Source: Mactromeris polynyma (taxonomy: Eukaryota; Mollusca; Bivalvia; Venerida; Mactridae). From it: a stretch of 64,000 nt of DNA. Each line of letters opens with the position of its first letter. Within the stretch, counting starts at the first letter, position 1. The notes beneath the pieces are model-generated. The model saw only the letters and a program-made list of their open reading frames with translations, was not told the origin of the DNA and made no database searches. Shown here one piece after another: positions 15,001 to 30,000 of the stretch. The position numbers were made by a program, and so were the translations under genes. The stretch spans positions 19,052,256 to 19,116,255 of the forward strand of contig JASFXZ010000001.1 of the NCBI GenBank assembly GCA_032209605.1, given 5' to 3'.

Positions 15001-18000
15001 AGAAGCTTCCACACAGGTTCTGGTAACATATACACCTGTATAACCCATACCGGTGTCGCTAATATTGGGTCCGGATGTAATGTTGATGTCCATATCATAT
15101 CCAGATACAACTGGCCTAAAATGAAAACAGTATTTTGGCGTGATTCAAAAGCATATCACATTTTGTCCCACAAAAATGTTGTATGCGTTAAAATTATCAA
15201 AGAAATTTACTTGAATTGATGCAGCTTTTTCACCTACATACACGTATTTAAAGGCATTTACTTGATGTAATGCAGCTTTTCACCTACATACACGTATTTA
15301 AAGGCATTTACTTGATGTAATGCAGCTTTTCACCTACATACACATATTTAAAGGCATTTACTTGATGTAATGCACCTTTTCACCAGCAGACATGCATTTA
15401 AGGATATTTACTTGACTTTGATGCAGCCTTTTAATAATAATAATAATAATAATAACATCTTTATTTTAAGAAGGTTGTAACACATTATGATATAAATATA
15501 TAACTATAAAAACATCATATTTTCAATGTGGCCTTCTGTAAACAAAACATAATAATAATTAAAATTTAACATTTGCACACCATAATAACATGCATACAAA
15601 TAAGATTTCACATTGTATCTCAATAAAACAATTTAATTCAACATAACAATTTACTTACCGACAGACACTCGATCTATTTTATCATACAAATTGATGTGAA
15701 CATAATATCTCGGACATATAAACGGTTTATATGTCCGTGATAATATATGTATTTATATATTATGTCAAAATTAATAAAATGAAACGTAATTACTGCGATG
15801 CAGAATTTAAAAGGTGATTTTTATTTTGTGTTTGAAGGATGCTAACATTTCCACATTTCTTATGGCATCTGGAATGTCATTCCATACCTTCATACTGTAA
15901 TAAGAAAATGAATCTTTAAAATAATTAGTAATAATACATAAGTCATTTTCACCAGCAGACATGCATTTAAGGATATTTACTCAACTTTGATGCAGCCTTT
16001 TCACCAGCAGACATGCATTTAAGGATATTTACTTGACTTTGATGCAGCCTTTTCACCAGCAGACATGCATTTAAGGATATTCACTCAACTTTGATGCAGC
16101 CTTTTCACCAGCAGACATGCATTTAAGGATATTTACTTGACTTTGATGCAGCCTATTCACCAGCAGACATGCATTTAAGGATATTTACTTGACTTTGATG
16201 CAGCCTTTTCACCAGCAGACATGCATTTAAGGTTATTTACTCGACTTTGATGCAGCCTTTTCACCAGCAAACATGCATTTAAGGATATTTACTTGACTTT
16301 GATGCAGCCTTTTCACCAGCAAACATGCATTTAACGATATTTACTCAACTTTGATGCAGACATGCATTTAAGGATATTTACTCGACTTTGATGTAGCAAT
16401 TAACTTTGGACTTTAAAAAAGTAATTATACATACGGGTAGTTCGGTGACCCTTTATATGCCAGTGAAACACAACATGGCTCCTGATCATTGCAAGATACA
16501 ACCTTTGGTACAGCAAAACGGTCATCGAAGTGAGACATTTGTGCTGAAATGTTAATGCACGAGTCTGTAGTATATAGTTGATAAACACTAATAAACATAA
16601 ATAAAAAATGATACTTATCAATTACGAATACTGCCGTCCATTGATGTGTATAAAAACTACCTAAGTAATATACTGATTAAATGATAAAATAATTATTAGC
16701 TCATATCAAGAAACAAATACTGGATAAAAATATATAAAATGGTAAAATACTATGTGACTTATTTAATCTACCGGAAGCTTTCAGACTAAAATATTTAATT
16801 TGGGGAGTGTGAAATAAATTTTCTGTTTTGCTATTAATGGGTGCAACTATTCTCGTATGCAACTACAGCATTTTGTAAGTCTGAACAGCTATATAACTCA
16901 TCAGCACATACAAAGACTAGAAAGGTGTCCATAGGAATGGATGCCCCTGCTAAGTACAACAAAAGCGCCATGACGGCCCTATATCGTTCACCCGAGTACA
17001 CTGCCATTCTGACTTAATTAGACTTATGTGCCAATAAATTGGTATAGGTTCAATAAAAATCCATTCAGCAGTTTAGGAGGTGTTTCTACTATATACATAT
17101 AGGCAACAAGGCCCCCCCTAGCAGCCATGTTTTTTGCAGAGCTTAATTATTTCTAGAATCTTGGAAGAGGACCACACTACAAATATCAGAAGTCTACACC
17201 TTATGGATTTGGACATGGAGATTTTCATTTTATCAAGTCCCGCCTCCTGACGACTATGTCAACGAAACTTTATTATTTATGTAATCTTGTAAGAGGACCA
17301 CTAGACAATGCTACATGCCAAATACCAAACATCCGAGCCTTATGAATTTGGACAATCATACTTCTAGAACGGACGTGAATAACCATATTCACTATAGTTT
17401 ACATTGAAAATGACCTTAGTTAAATCCTGCACCTTGACTTTGGCCTTTTAGATATGGACACCATTGTTGCATACGACACATCGTCTTATTAGGGTGATCA
17501 GTTTTGTCAAGTTATTTCAAAATCCCACTTTAGAGAACAAAATTCTGGCACTGACAGATGGATGAACGGACCGTTGGGTTTACGGACGGACACACGGAGA
17601 GGCCTAACACTATAAGCCCTACAATCAAGAAATGACGGGAGCATAAAAACAATACCAGTATCGCACTGAAGTCCTGTGTAGGTTGCTGGACATTCACAAA
17701 CAGGTTGAGTCCCATTTGTCTTTTTGCACGAGCCACCGTTTAGACATACAAAATTGTTGCATAGAACATTCTCTGTAAAACAAGATTGTAACTAACTATT
17801 TTTTCATCAAAACATTTTATCCTCCAACATGACATGTATATTTAGTTATATGTCGCTGGAGCATTTGATGTGAAAGAAACAACTAGGTGATAAAACCCTA
17901 TCTTATAGTAAACGCTATCACACATAACCTTCTAGGAAAACACCAAAACATTTAGCATATACCCATTTAAAACAAGAAAATTTCGCCGGGACCATTTTGA

Positions 18001-21000
18001 AACAACTATTTTCATTGTAAAGGCACAATGCATCAAAATGTGTGGACATGTAATAATAACTTATAATTCATCGACTGAAGGCTTATACCGTAAGATGGAG
18101 ACACTGCAAGTTTACATTGACTTGATAAAATTGCTCGGACAATTTTAGTAATAGTAATGTTACGTCAAAAAAAAAGTTTTCTAAACAATAACTTCTCGGT
18201 TTTGATGAATGCTTTCGTCACTATTTATCTAACATTTGATGCTAGTGCAAACGTGCTCTCAACGGACAAAGTGGAGCATTGCTTTGTATACAGAAACCAT
18301 CTACTATAGTCTCTTTACAATCAACTCTGACAATAACACCGCACCACTTATATAACCATTCATATATTTATCTAGTCAGTAAGGCAACAAGTTCATAACG
18401 TAATTGGACTCGAAATAACTTCGATGAGTTATAAATAATTATTTCTAATGTTATGCCTTAAATGTCATGAATAGGCACAACCATATTTTAGTTTCAACTT
18501 ATTCGATACGATTAAAAAGTCAGTCTTTATGGTAAGATTTCATCAGGCTTCCCAATACTTTAAAAAACAATGGTTAAACCATTGTCAACAACTAATTTCA
18601 AGTTTTTACAATTGTTTTGACAAATAGACCATTTCATAGGTAAATGATAGAGCAATGAACGATAACTCTGGATTGGATATCACAGAAACAATTTGGTTTT
18701 GAATAAATTGGGAGATAATTAACCAATACCTTTTTCACACGTTACTCCTGAGTAATTACCGGGACATTCACAGACTGCTTGGAATTTTGTTTGAGCCTTG
18801 CATACTCCTCCATGTAGACAGTGTAACTTCTGACAAGGACCATAACCTAGAATTTACAGTCAGCTCATGCATTTTTCAGTCCTATTTTTTATGTTCAAAC
18901 GAACAATTTTAGATGTTGAAACCTTAACATCTAAATATAATTGTATATATGCGGAAGAGGTGTTTGTCTCAAGTTTAAAGTGTATTGTAAAAACAATCTC
19001 CAACAACTAAAATTGTATTATTAAGTAGTGGAGTGTTTAACTAAGTTGTAAAATGAAAACTAGTTTAACAATAAAATAAGATGTTTTTAATGAACAGCTG
19101 CATTGAAAATTCAATAACTACATGTACAACTTTACAAATAAAATCATTTTTGCCCTTCAATACTCTCGAAAGAAACAAATGTTACCGATGCTCGAGGGTG
19201 ATTTCGACTCAACAATCAGATTTCTTTCATCACCACTGAAATGATTTATAAAATATTTAAATAAATGTGACCTTTAAAATCCTTTTTTATCAAATATATT
19301 CTTAACGGAAATTGGTTAAACATCCAATCTATTGGAGTCATCACTATATTACTATGGTTGCTAATATTATTGTAATACTATGGCGACTTAAAGCGCCATT
19401 AACAAATACAACAAAAGTTACTTACATCTTTATGAGCATGATGTACTAAATTAAAAGTATTTTTTACAAAATATCAATAGTATTATATTTAGGAGTACAA
19501 ACACAAACAAGTTAAATGAATAAAGTATTAGAAATGAAGTTCATACCCTGACGAAATACACATCGTGTCAGTAGTGCCATCGTCCCCTATTGCTATAGTA
19601 ATATTTGCCGAACATATACCATCAGAAAGTGTATAATGGGAAATATGAACTCCCGGCATCCCTTGTCCACATTGTTTAACTTGTTCACTGTATGATTAAA
19701 AAGGGCTACCCAATCAAGAAACAAATGAAGTCAAACAAAACGATTTCATATCAAGGGTTCGGTTAAAAACAATTCGACCATCGACGTGAAATAAACTGGA
19801 CTGACAAAGAATAAACTTGATTTGCAAATGAAATTAATAATCAGATTGTCTTTTTAAAATACTCGAGATTTGGGCTTAATGTTGGTCGTTAGTTGCTTGC
19901 AAAATCAAGTAACACTAATAAAGATAGCATATAACTGTACATAACTGTATCGACCTGACATACTGATGAGAAACGATATGAGACTGTAGATTAATCAAAA
20001 CATCAAAGATAAACGTATTGCTATTTGTCAACAAAATATGAAACAATAAATTCAAGCAATTTGTAATATTTGGCAGACATTTTCCGTGGATGGCATGCCT
20101 TAATATGGGGGTGTGATTTAGAATATGCAAATTGTAATACCGTCAGTTTGAGATGTAGAACTGATTTTATTGAATTTGTGTTATAATGCACGACCACAAT
20201 CTTCCCGAATACTCAACATCAGTAATAAGTGAATGGAAACAAGAGGGCCAAGATGTAAGGTCGTTCACCTGAGTCACCAAGCATTACTTAGAAAGAAGAT
20301 AAGCTTACACACTCAAATGATATGGTCATTATGGAGAAATGGATGGCAACATAGGACAGACACAGTGCGACCCCAAAAGCTAGCTGAGCTAAAACATGCT
20401 TTATTTATATAAACACCACATGCTATTTAATGAATAGTGTATGGACGTACCAGTGACCCGACTTCATTTCAGTTCGCACAAGAATATGACAGACCTTATT
20501 TGGTAAACAGGCAAAACGGGAACCATCTGGTGGATCAACTATATTGTAGGACTTTGGCTGAAGGTAAAACATTTTGAGTAAGATGATTTAACCATTTCTA
20601 ATGCAATACATTAATCATATAATTTTGTCAAATCATCGGTCAGTCTTTTATGAATAGATAATCAATTTACATAAACACTTTTTGATCCTACATCATACAA
20701 AATAATAAGGTACCTTTTCTGAATTAACTTTGGCCAGGAGGCCACACTACAGATAAATGTCCTTCCTGGTGAATTATTATCGTAAATACACACATACATT
20801 ATAAAATAAAATGGCAAGAAGCAAGAAACCTAAAAATGGTACTCAAATTCACTGACAGCAAATAATAAATATTATACTAGAAGAGCAGACCAATGCATTA
20901 TGGGAAATGCTACATTCGGCTGTTGTTGAGTGGTTATTGCTCTAGAAATGTTAAATTGCAAGTGTATATTTATTGTAGGAAAATTGATAATGTTGTTGTT

Positions 21001-24000
21001 GCTGAAGAAAGGGGCACTATGAACTGGTTGCACTGCAATAGTAATAATACTATCTTACCGACGGTTGTGTTCCTGAAAAGAAAGAAGATATAGTTTTAAT
21101 TTATTTCGACAGTATCTGGTTTAAGTTAAGACATAGTAATAATTTACCTTTAATATCTAATGCACGTACCGACATGATTTTCAACAATCTTTACAGGATC
21201 AAAACTTTATACATGTAAAACGTACCTGATGATTTGAACCCCACTTCAAAACACATTTCATCCACGTTGATACTATATAAAAAGACAATATTACAATATA
21301 ATCATCAATTTCGCGGAAAACACCATCTAAATAGGCTTATAACAGCCACAATAAGAAAATATTTACTTCATGATATAACATTTTTTTATAAATGCATATA
21401 AAAACGTAAACTAAGTATTCTGTAAATCGTTTTTATTTACCTCAGAATTCATGTCGTTCTGGTATTTATCATAAACAAATTGTATAATTGTTAACAGAGC
21501 AGTGCAGTTTCCATGAAACTTGTTTCTTGTACCTTTTATTTGTTCCATCAGTTGTCGTCTGATAACACACTCTGTTTGTCTGTCCAGGCGTTCCAGTGAA
21601 ACACCTTGTAACAACATGCCAGCGAGAGTTTGTGTTAAGCGGCGTGTACACAGATTCATTTTCAACCCTCAGTCCGTTGTCTTGGAAACCAATCAACGGT
21701 CTGTTGTGAAAGTGGAGAATAAACAATGTAAACATTAAAATACAGTCAATGTACTCACGTAAAACACCTAGAAAATATTGAAGCATACGACTTTAAGTAG
21801 AATAAAATACCTTAAAGATAGTATATCTGGGTTTTTATAAATGTTGGGATATTTTTAGATTTCAGGAAATTCACTTGCATCGTCCATTATGTTAATGCAT
21901 AAATGAACATACAGCAAACGTTTGGGCGGGTATTGCACTATTGCAACTTTTTTCAAGATTTATTTCACCATATTCGGTATACTTAAACTTCAACATATAC
22001 ATGTTAATTGCTTTCTTACGGCAAATTCTTGTTTCCATAATATGGTACGGCTATACAGCATGGTTCTGTTCCTTTGCATTGAACAAGTGTTGGTAAAGCA
22101 CTGAGGGTGTCAAAATACTGTGAGGCTGTCTCTGTTGTAATACCCTCCACACCTGGCAGAGTATCGTTTCCTCCAACAACTGAAAATATCACCAGATGGT
22201 TTTTTAAATTATTTAATTGCTCTTTCATTTTTTCAATGGGAGAAGCGGTTATGGTTTAAGTGATATATAAAAACAACCGAAATGGGTTTCAAAAAAACAT
22301 AGTATGCATACATGTTCTATGAAAATGTTCAGTGAAAATGTAACTTTTATGCATTTTTCGTTCGACTTAAAACCTATGTTAAATAGCTAATCCCTGAACA
22401 GATCTACTACAACTCGTGGCGGTCGTAACGTAACTGCATGTTTGTAACTTTGACGGGGATGGGTTAACCTTTAGATAAGGGGTACGTTACATTACCGAAA
22501 TCCACTGAACTACTGTAAAATTAGCGAAATCAATTTTCTGAAAGTAGATCTATAGTATAGTTCAAGGTTTATCTAGTGAGTAATGTTGAACCCTTCAGGA
22601 AATTGCCAAACAAATATATTGAAACAGACTATACTGTCTATGACTAATCTCACTACGGAATATTTTTTATCCTATCTCCTCCGAAGTCAGCTCCCCTTAC
22701 AGGTAGGTATCTGAGTAACTATACTCACCATTTTGACAATTATCTCCACTAAACCCATTTTGACATATACATGACGCAGTAGGAGTGGACGTCCGGAATA
22801 TGGCTAAGCATTTACCAAAGTTCATACACTTAAAACCTCTGCAAGGATGTTGCACTGTGAAATAAAACAAATGATCGAGAAGTGTGGTCCCAATTGAAGA
22901 AACACATTGCAACTAATTGTATAAATATCCACTTATATCAGCAATTACTTTAATTAATATACACTCCTTATATCGACATTGTAAATATCTACTTAAACCA
23001 ACAATGTAAATATCTATTCATCTCAGCAATGTCAATACCAACTTATATCAGCAATGTAAATTCAACTTATATATATTTACTTTCACATTTTCAGGGCTCT
23101 CACTAGGCTGAAATTTTTGGGAGAAGTGACTTCTCCCTCGAGTCAAATTAAGGAGAAGTGGGGAGACTTAAGGAGAAGTGATCAATATGTGCGTCATTAC
23201 CAGTTTGTTTGGATACACTTTCTGATTGCAACAAAAATGAATGTTTTCTAATAGGTCCCGCGGATCCGACTATTGGACCAATTCCCCAAAATGATTTGTA
23301 GCCATGTTTCGAAGGTATTTACTTGGTACTTGTGCAATAATCTAGCACTTAAATACTGAACCATTCTATTATATTGAACACATTTAAAGAGTACATTAAT
23401 TTCGGATTAACATGAATAGATGGAGAGCGTACATTAATCTATTTATATTAAGTCCAGTTAATGTACTATTACCATCTATCATATTAAGTCCAATTAATAC
23501 ACGTTGTCCGTCTATTAATATTTAGTCCGTTATACTAGTATGTAACGTTTATAATAAATTATACAACATAAGTTGCATGTTTTGAAAATGTTTTCATTTT
23601 GTATGCTATAGATGGCCACACCCAGAATAGCTTAAGCTCCCATACTAGTACTTATACTGACAATTCAAAGGCCGTATATCGCTGTACTGTTATAATTTCC
23701 TTTTATATTTTTAGACCCTCGTTTGGTCCCCTTATACTCCCTTAATTGTTGTCAGCCAGACCGTCCCTCATTGACCCATTCACATGTTCCATGAGGACTG
23801 TGTCACGAGGCCTTGTCCTTTGAATGTTGCTTTCCCTGTACCAACTTAATCTTTCATGTATAAGTTTACGTTTCAACGATACCTACCTTCTGAGAAAATG
23901 TCGTTTACAAAGTGGATGTTAAAGCATCTTATCTCTCCTTTTTTCCTGCATTAATTCAGAAATATTGTTCTTGTTAAAGTAATGACGATGTAGTAAAATA

Positions 24001-27000
24001 ACCTAGTTTTTGAAGATAAATACCAGAAGGAGTAGTGAATCTAAGTGTTGACCATTTGAACACTGACAATGTATGAACGAGTAATAATGAGAGGAAGAAA
24101 TGTTTGTTTTGAAGTTAACAACTATAGATTCGAACTTTTTACACAAAAAATACAGCTTTACCACAGACGAAGGTTCGATAAATCCAAGATTTAAAAAAAA
24201 AACATTTATAATTATTTCAATACAAAATGTAGTTGTTTCCTTAGGAGGATATCTTTAACAGTTGTTACAGTTTAATATAAAATGTTATACAATACCTAGA
24301 TAAATTAAAGTACCTTGTGACAGAACTAAAAAAATGCAAGTGTGACATTAAGCATGAAATCTTACCCAGGTAACACTAGTTGAAGACATAATCTTCGGAC
24401 ATCCTCTGTATTGTGGATAACAGACACATCCTTAATGCAATTGTTTGAAGTCGTGGAAAGAACATCAAACATATGCATTTTATCAACTGTTGTTTCTTCT
24501 CTTATGACAACATCGGGACTGAAATCACAACAGAACACACAGGTGCAATATTTGATCCATATTAAATTTTGAAACCAATTATCACCAGAACCTATCAAAA
24601 CATGAAATGTCTAAACTTATTGATTTGATATCGATTGTGAAACAAGTATTATAACTTATATTTATCACTCTCGATGACTGCTTCCTGAGTAGCTACCTAG
24701 TACAATACAAGACGTTCAGATGACGTTCTTAAAGGTGACTATGCATCCAGAAACCAACTTACACAGGCCTATCGGTACAATGTGTTTTATCGTTCTAATA
24801 TTTCCAAGCAGATAAGATGGAACAAACGTTTCAGACATTTTAATTTACTCTAAACAGCACTGGATAAAAGTTGTATGAAAGAAAAAAAAACAAGTTTTGT
24901 GCTCACCATATTTCATTGGGTTTAGAATCATTGAACTTTGAAAAGTGAATTTCCAAATGACAGGATTTCTTGACATGGCACATTACCGTCGACTCTGATG
25001 TCAGGGTAGGCAAAACAAAATATGGTCTGTTCTGAAAGATCAAGAACATTCATGATGATACAACTCTATTACAGGCGAGCAATACAATAACAACGGCATA
25101 ATTGAGGCTTTGTGGTGACCCCTCAAGTAGAATTGAGACAAACTCAAGGGCACGCACTCCATGGAGCCATATATCAGTCTAGAGCAAGCACTGGGTAGAA
25201 CCGCCGCTGGTCAGTTAGATGTCTCATTTAATTGCTAAAATGACAAATGTCTAAATCTAACGACATACATGAAGTTAAGGTATTGTGCTGGGTATGTGGA
25301 ATATTGAAGACAAGTAAACCACGAGATCATGAAACAGACGTCCGATAGTGCCTTGTTTTCTGTGTGGTAGAAATATTACAGAAAATATTTCAAACGTATT
25401 GTGACTCATGTCGTTTGTTATTAAAGTCATACTAACCTTGTCAACAGTTTCTGCCACAGCTGAAAAAGAAAAAGTTTAGATAATTAACAGTGGGTAGTGA
25501 AATCATGGTTTATTGTACTCTTTTTATAAACTGTCACTTTTTAAAAAACGTTTATATACAATCATGTGGTTCTACAAACAGTATAAATAGTTTACTGATC
25601 GAGTCGTTCATTGTAGAAAACAAGCTAGCATGGATCGGTTGTGGTTGTATTGGAGTTTGATTCAATTTGACCTGGTGAACTATTTTTTCCCTCAAATTTC
25701 TTTACACAATTTGTACAAATTTTATATAAAAAGTGGATGCCAGAACGCTTCTTGCACAAAATTTGGTCGGTTTGGAAAATATGTTGTTTGACGAAAAAAA
25801 CGGACGGATAATTGACGGTTTCGATTTAAAAACAAATTTAGTTGAGTGGTTAACTGGAGGCTCTTTGCAGTTTATTATTTGATATACTCTCTGTATAGAG
25901 ACTTATATACTTAGTATATTGATTATCCGGAATGTTTTATACTAAATACGTTTTTTACATTTTCATCCCGACTGGTATACACGAACATGATGGTAAAAAA
26001 ACATACCTTGTACATTTAATGTCGTACATATTTCGTCAGCAGTCAAACTGGAAAAAGTTACACAAATATACAAGACACATGGCAGAATAAGAAACCTTCT
26101 GTAGTTTATTGTTTTCACATATCTGCAATATCTGTACAAACCAGTCACTGGTATGCCCTTTTAGTTCAGTAAGTTGTGACACGCTATTATCTTTAGATCA
26201 ATTTCAAACTAAACTAACAAAACGAGATACATTAATGAGGATTTAAGTAAAACTGTTTTATATATGTTATATAAGAGTGACCATTATCAAAACTTTAGTT
26301 ATTTAAATTGAAATGAACAGTTGTGTTACCTGGCAAGCATAATTTGTTGACATAATTTAAATGTGCCGGTATTTTGCGGTATAAAAGTTATACTTCCAGT
26401 CGATGAATTGGCATTAAACTGTTTTGCAACGACAAAGATTCTACCATCTGTATATCCCAATTCTAATGTTGTGCTTTGAAATATAAAAACATTATAGCAA
26501 ATTAAACAAGAGGGCCATGATGGCCCTATATCGCTCACCCGAGTACTCTGCCATTCGTATTTACGAAATAATAATTCATATTTACAAAAAAATGGGTTGT
26601 TTTTACGAAATAATAATTTGTTTTTACGAAATGAAATTCGTATTTATGAAATTATTATTATTCACAAAAAATAATTCAAACCATCGAAAGAGGACCACCT
26701 AAGGATCATTTCTGCAAAAATTTGGTCAAAATCAATTGAGTGGTTTAGGAGATGTTGTTTATAGTTTCCACTATATACATATAGGGAACAAGCTCCACTC
26801 CCTGGCGGCCATCTGTTTTGATGGAACTTAACAAGTTATCATTCAATTACCTTATGTTACTGTCGCCGAACGAACAAGACGATAAAATTAGGTTTTTAAA
26901 AACAATATGTTTATTTATTTGGCAATTCACAATCTACAGCCGTGTCCCCCTAATTCAAATGTCATATGAACAGATCCTATCTTTCTACTTCCGTCACAAA

Positions 27001-30000
27001 CGTTAAATTATGACCATTATAATCTAAACCAAGAGTTACTAAGCTGTAAGCGGTTACATTTTTCTCAAATTATGTTTCTTTTACTTTCAACGACAATAAC
27101 ATAATGTACTCACTTCTCCCCAGGTTTGTGCACGACTTGATATGGAACTGAACATAAATCTCTAACTTTGCAATTAATTTCTCCAGGTATGGCGGAATCT
27201 CCAATGAAATTCTGAATTTACAAATGTATATGCATGTAATACATTAATGCTGTTATAATAATTGTATCAAAAATGAATATGTGCGCTTCCAGTGCGACAA
27301 CAGAAATCAAGAACCCAAATGTTTTACCTGTCTATCAATTTGAAAAATAGAAAACATATTCCTACAGAGTGATATTACATTCCTTTAGCCTTTTTATTTC
27401 GAGCTTACACACTAATATAGTAATATCTTATCTTACTGAACTGTGAGCAAATATTTTGACAAATATAACAAATAAATTAACGGAGATAACAGTTACCGAT
27501 GAAGATATTTCACTAGGATCGACAGTCGTGGCATCTGGAAAAAAATGGTCATAGTGATAATAAACATCAGTATTTGTTATGTAAATCAGACGAGAGAGGA
27601 AGCCAAACTCAACGACAACATACCTTTGTTTGAAAACAAAACTGCACGATTGTTCATCGACCTCTTTTCACGAAATGATGTTTAAGAATTAGTAGTCAGT
27701 TCAACCAAAGCAAGCTTCTACTACAGTATATGGTTAGGTATTACTACAGTATTATTAGTTTTTACTTCAAACTCGTCATCCATAATTTAATTGTGTCTTT
27801 TGGCAGCATAAACCGTTAACTACATGTAGTAATACATACAAATATGAAACTAACCAACATGGTTGATTCCCGAAAACATTGTGCGATTTAAAAATTGTTA
27901 AAACATTTTGCGAGTTACTGTAATAGATTACCTTTCTTGCAAGTAGTTCCAGCAAATCCTTTAGGACAAATACAAAATGGGTGATCTGCATCACGACCAT
28001 CACAAAAACCTCCATTTGTACACTGTAACAGTTGACATCCTTTCTTCGCTGTAATAAATTGAAATAAATATTTGTAGTGTGATTTTACCCCAAAGTGATA
28101 TTGGATTTCAGGTCAGTTTGTGATAATTTAGCAATGAATTTAAGCAACTATGTATGTTTCAAAATAAATTCATGGAATTATAACATAGTTAAAATTGGTT
28201 AAGTGAATGTAGTTTATAGACCAGTTATTGACCATCTAACTGATATAAGTAAGTTAATATTACCATGAGCATCTGCCGTCTTCAAAATTGCCAAATTGAA
28301 ACATCTTTCTTCGCCGATAGTGGTGGTACTAAAATTCATAAACATAAGAGCCAATTAATTTCACTATATACAAATTTCCAAAATGTTATATAAATCTCAC
28401 ATGTATGCTCGCAAGGATGTACCAAAGCGTAGAAATCCTATATTACTTTGAAGGTTACACAAGAGAAGTACATTGCTGTTCGGATAATTCACATTGTTAC
28501 ATTTATACTCATTTTATTGTTCCCGACATGCAGATAATGTTTAATATTTCTGCAACATGAATGGTTGCATTTCACGGGTGTGATCAAATGTGAAGTTATT
28601 TTATATGTATTATGTGCCATATGTTTATTTTCAAACCCTTTCTTTTCTTTTCATATGCTACACTTAAAATGATATATTTACGTCACAATTTTCAAATCAG
28701 CTTTTTCTAATCAAATATTTTATATTCGCAAGCCATATATTGTATACATAAACGTCATGTTTCAATCTTTATATGCTACTTTTTTATTTTCCTGTGATAG
28801 ATGTTCAATACTTAGTAATGACATTCTGGGTAAAGTGTTTACGTTACACAGTTAACGTAAAGAAGCATTTCCATTGAACAATATACCACTCAAATATAAA
28901 ATTATAGTATAAGAATATAAAAATGTGCAATATGAAATACGTGCTTGAATTACCTTCTTATGCTAAGCTCTAAGCACATTGTTATTTTTTGGCCATTTGC
29001 CGGGGGAGTCGTAAACGAGACATCAATGTTACAGTTTCCCGTGTCATTGACTCCCATCATACACTGGTCACACGTTGTAAACAGATGGAAATTAAGCGAG
29101 CCTACACTCACAGTTGGTCTGATTGATATACTGCAATGGATTGATATGAATGTTACAAAATAATACATTGTATAAATCTGCCGTCATTGAAAAAATAATT
29201 GTATAACAAAAAAACTCACAAAAATTGTATGCAAGGTAGCTTAATACCATTACTTAAGGACATATGTCTTTGTACGCTGCATTTATAGAAAACCATTTAT
29301 TTTACAGTTTTAGGATAATCATCACGTGAGTGTATACAAGACTTCAAAGCCTTCAAATACATGATAAGTGTCCAATTGACGATGCTACATGTACTTTCCA
29401 AAATAGGAAACTATACTGGAGACAAATTATATTCAATTGTAGCTTCATTTCCAAGCAGCAACAACATCTACTTGACACACCATTTAATCATTGCGATTAT
29501 CTCATATCCGATATTCGTAAGGTTGCAACACTGTTGCAAGAAACAAAATCTCGGTTTCCCAGTTTTAGAATGCCTAAATTTTTTTAAATTTTTTATATTG
29601 AAATTATTTTAATTACCACTTGTTATTGTTGCCCTTTCCGGAAGTGACTTCATACAACACATGACATACACTGTTCTCTGCACATTTAACTGTTGTGTGT
29701 GTAGGCAGACTTGGTTCTAAGAAATACGGTCGATCCTGAAAATATACTTAGTTACGACCAGCAGTATGATAAGACCATATTTGGAATGAGATAATGTGGT
29801 TATATTTGAAGTGGTTTCTATAAACACCAATGACTCCTTCAAGATCCAACGGTTACCTTTATATAAATAAACGCGGTGTATCAGATTGGTATGACAGTAA
29901 ATTCACATAATATGCATAAATAAAATATCATTAAACATGGCATAAATGTCACCATATTTGCAGTAACGACGCCTCTTATGTCGATATATCACTACTAATG

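Noticed and set aside
14644..15219. Plus-strand open frame of 191 codons
   Set aside because: It lies antisense to exons c55 and c56, whose frame, splice sites and homologues are clear; the plus frame has no recognisable motif.
20893..21093. Plus-strand frame of 66 codons
   Set aside because: Overlaps microexon c48 in antisense and has no motif or splice support.
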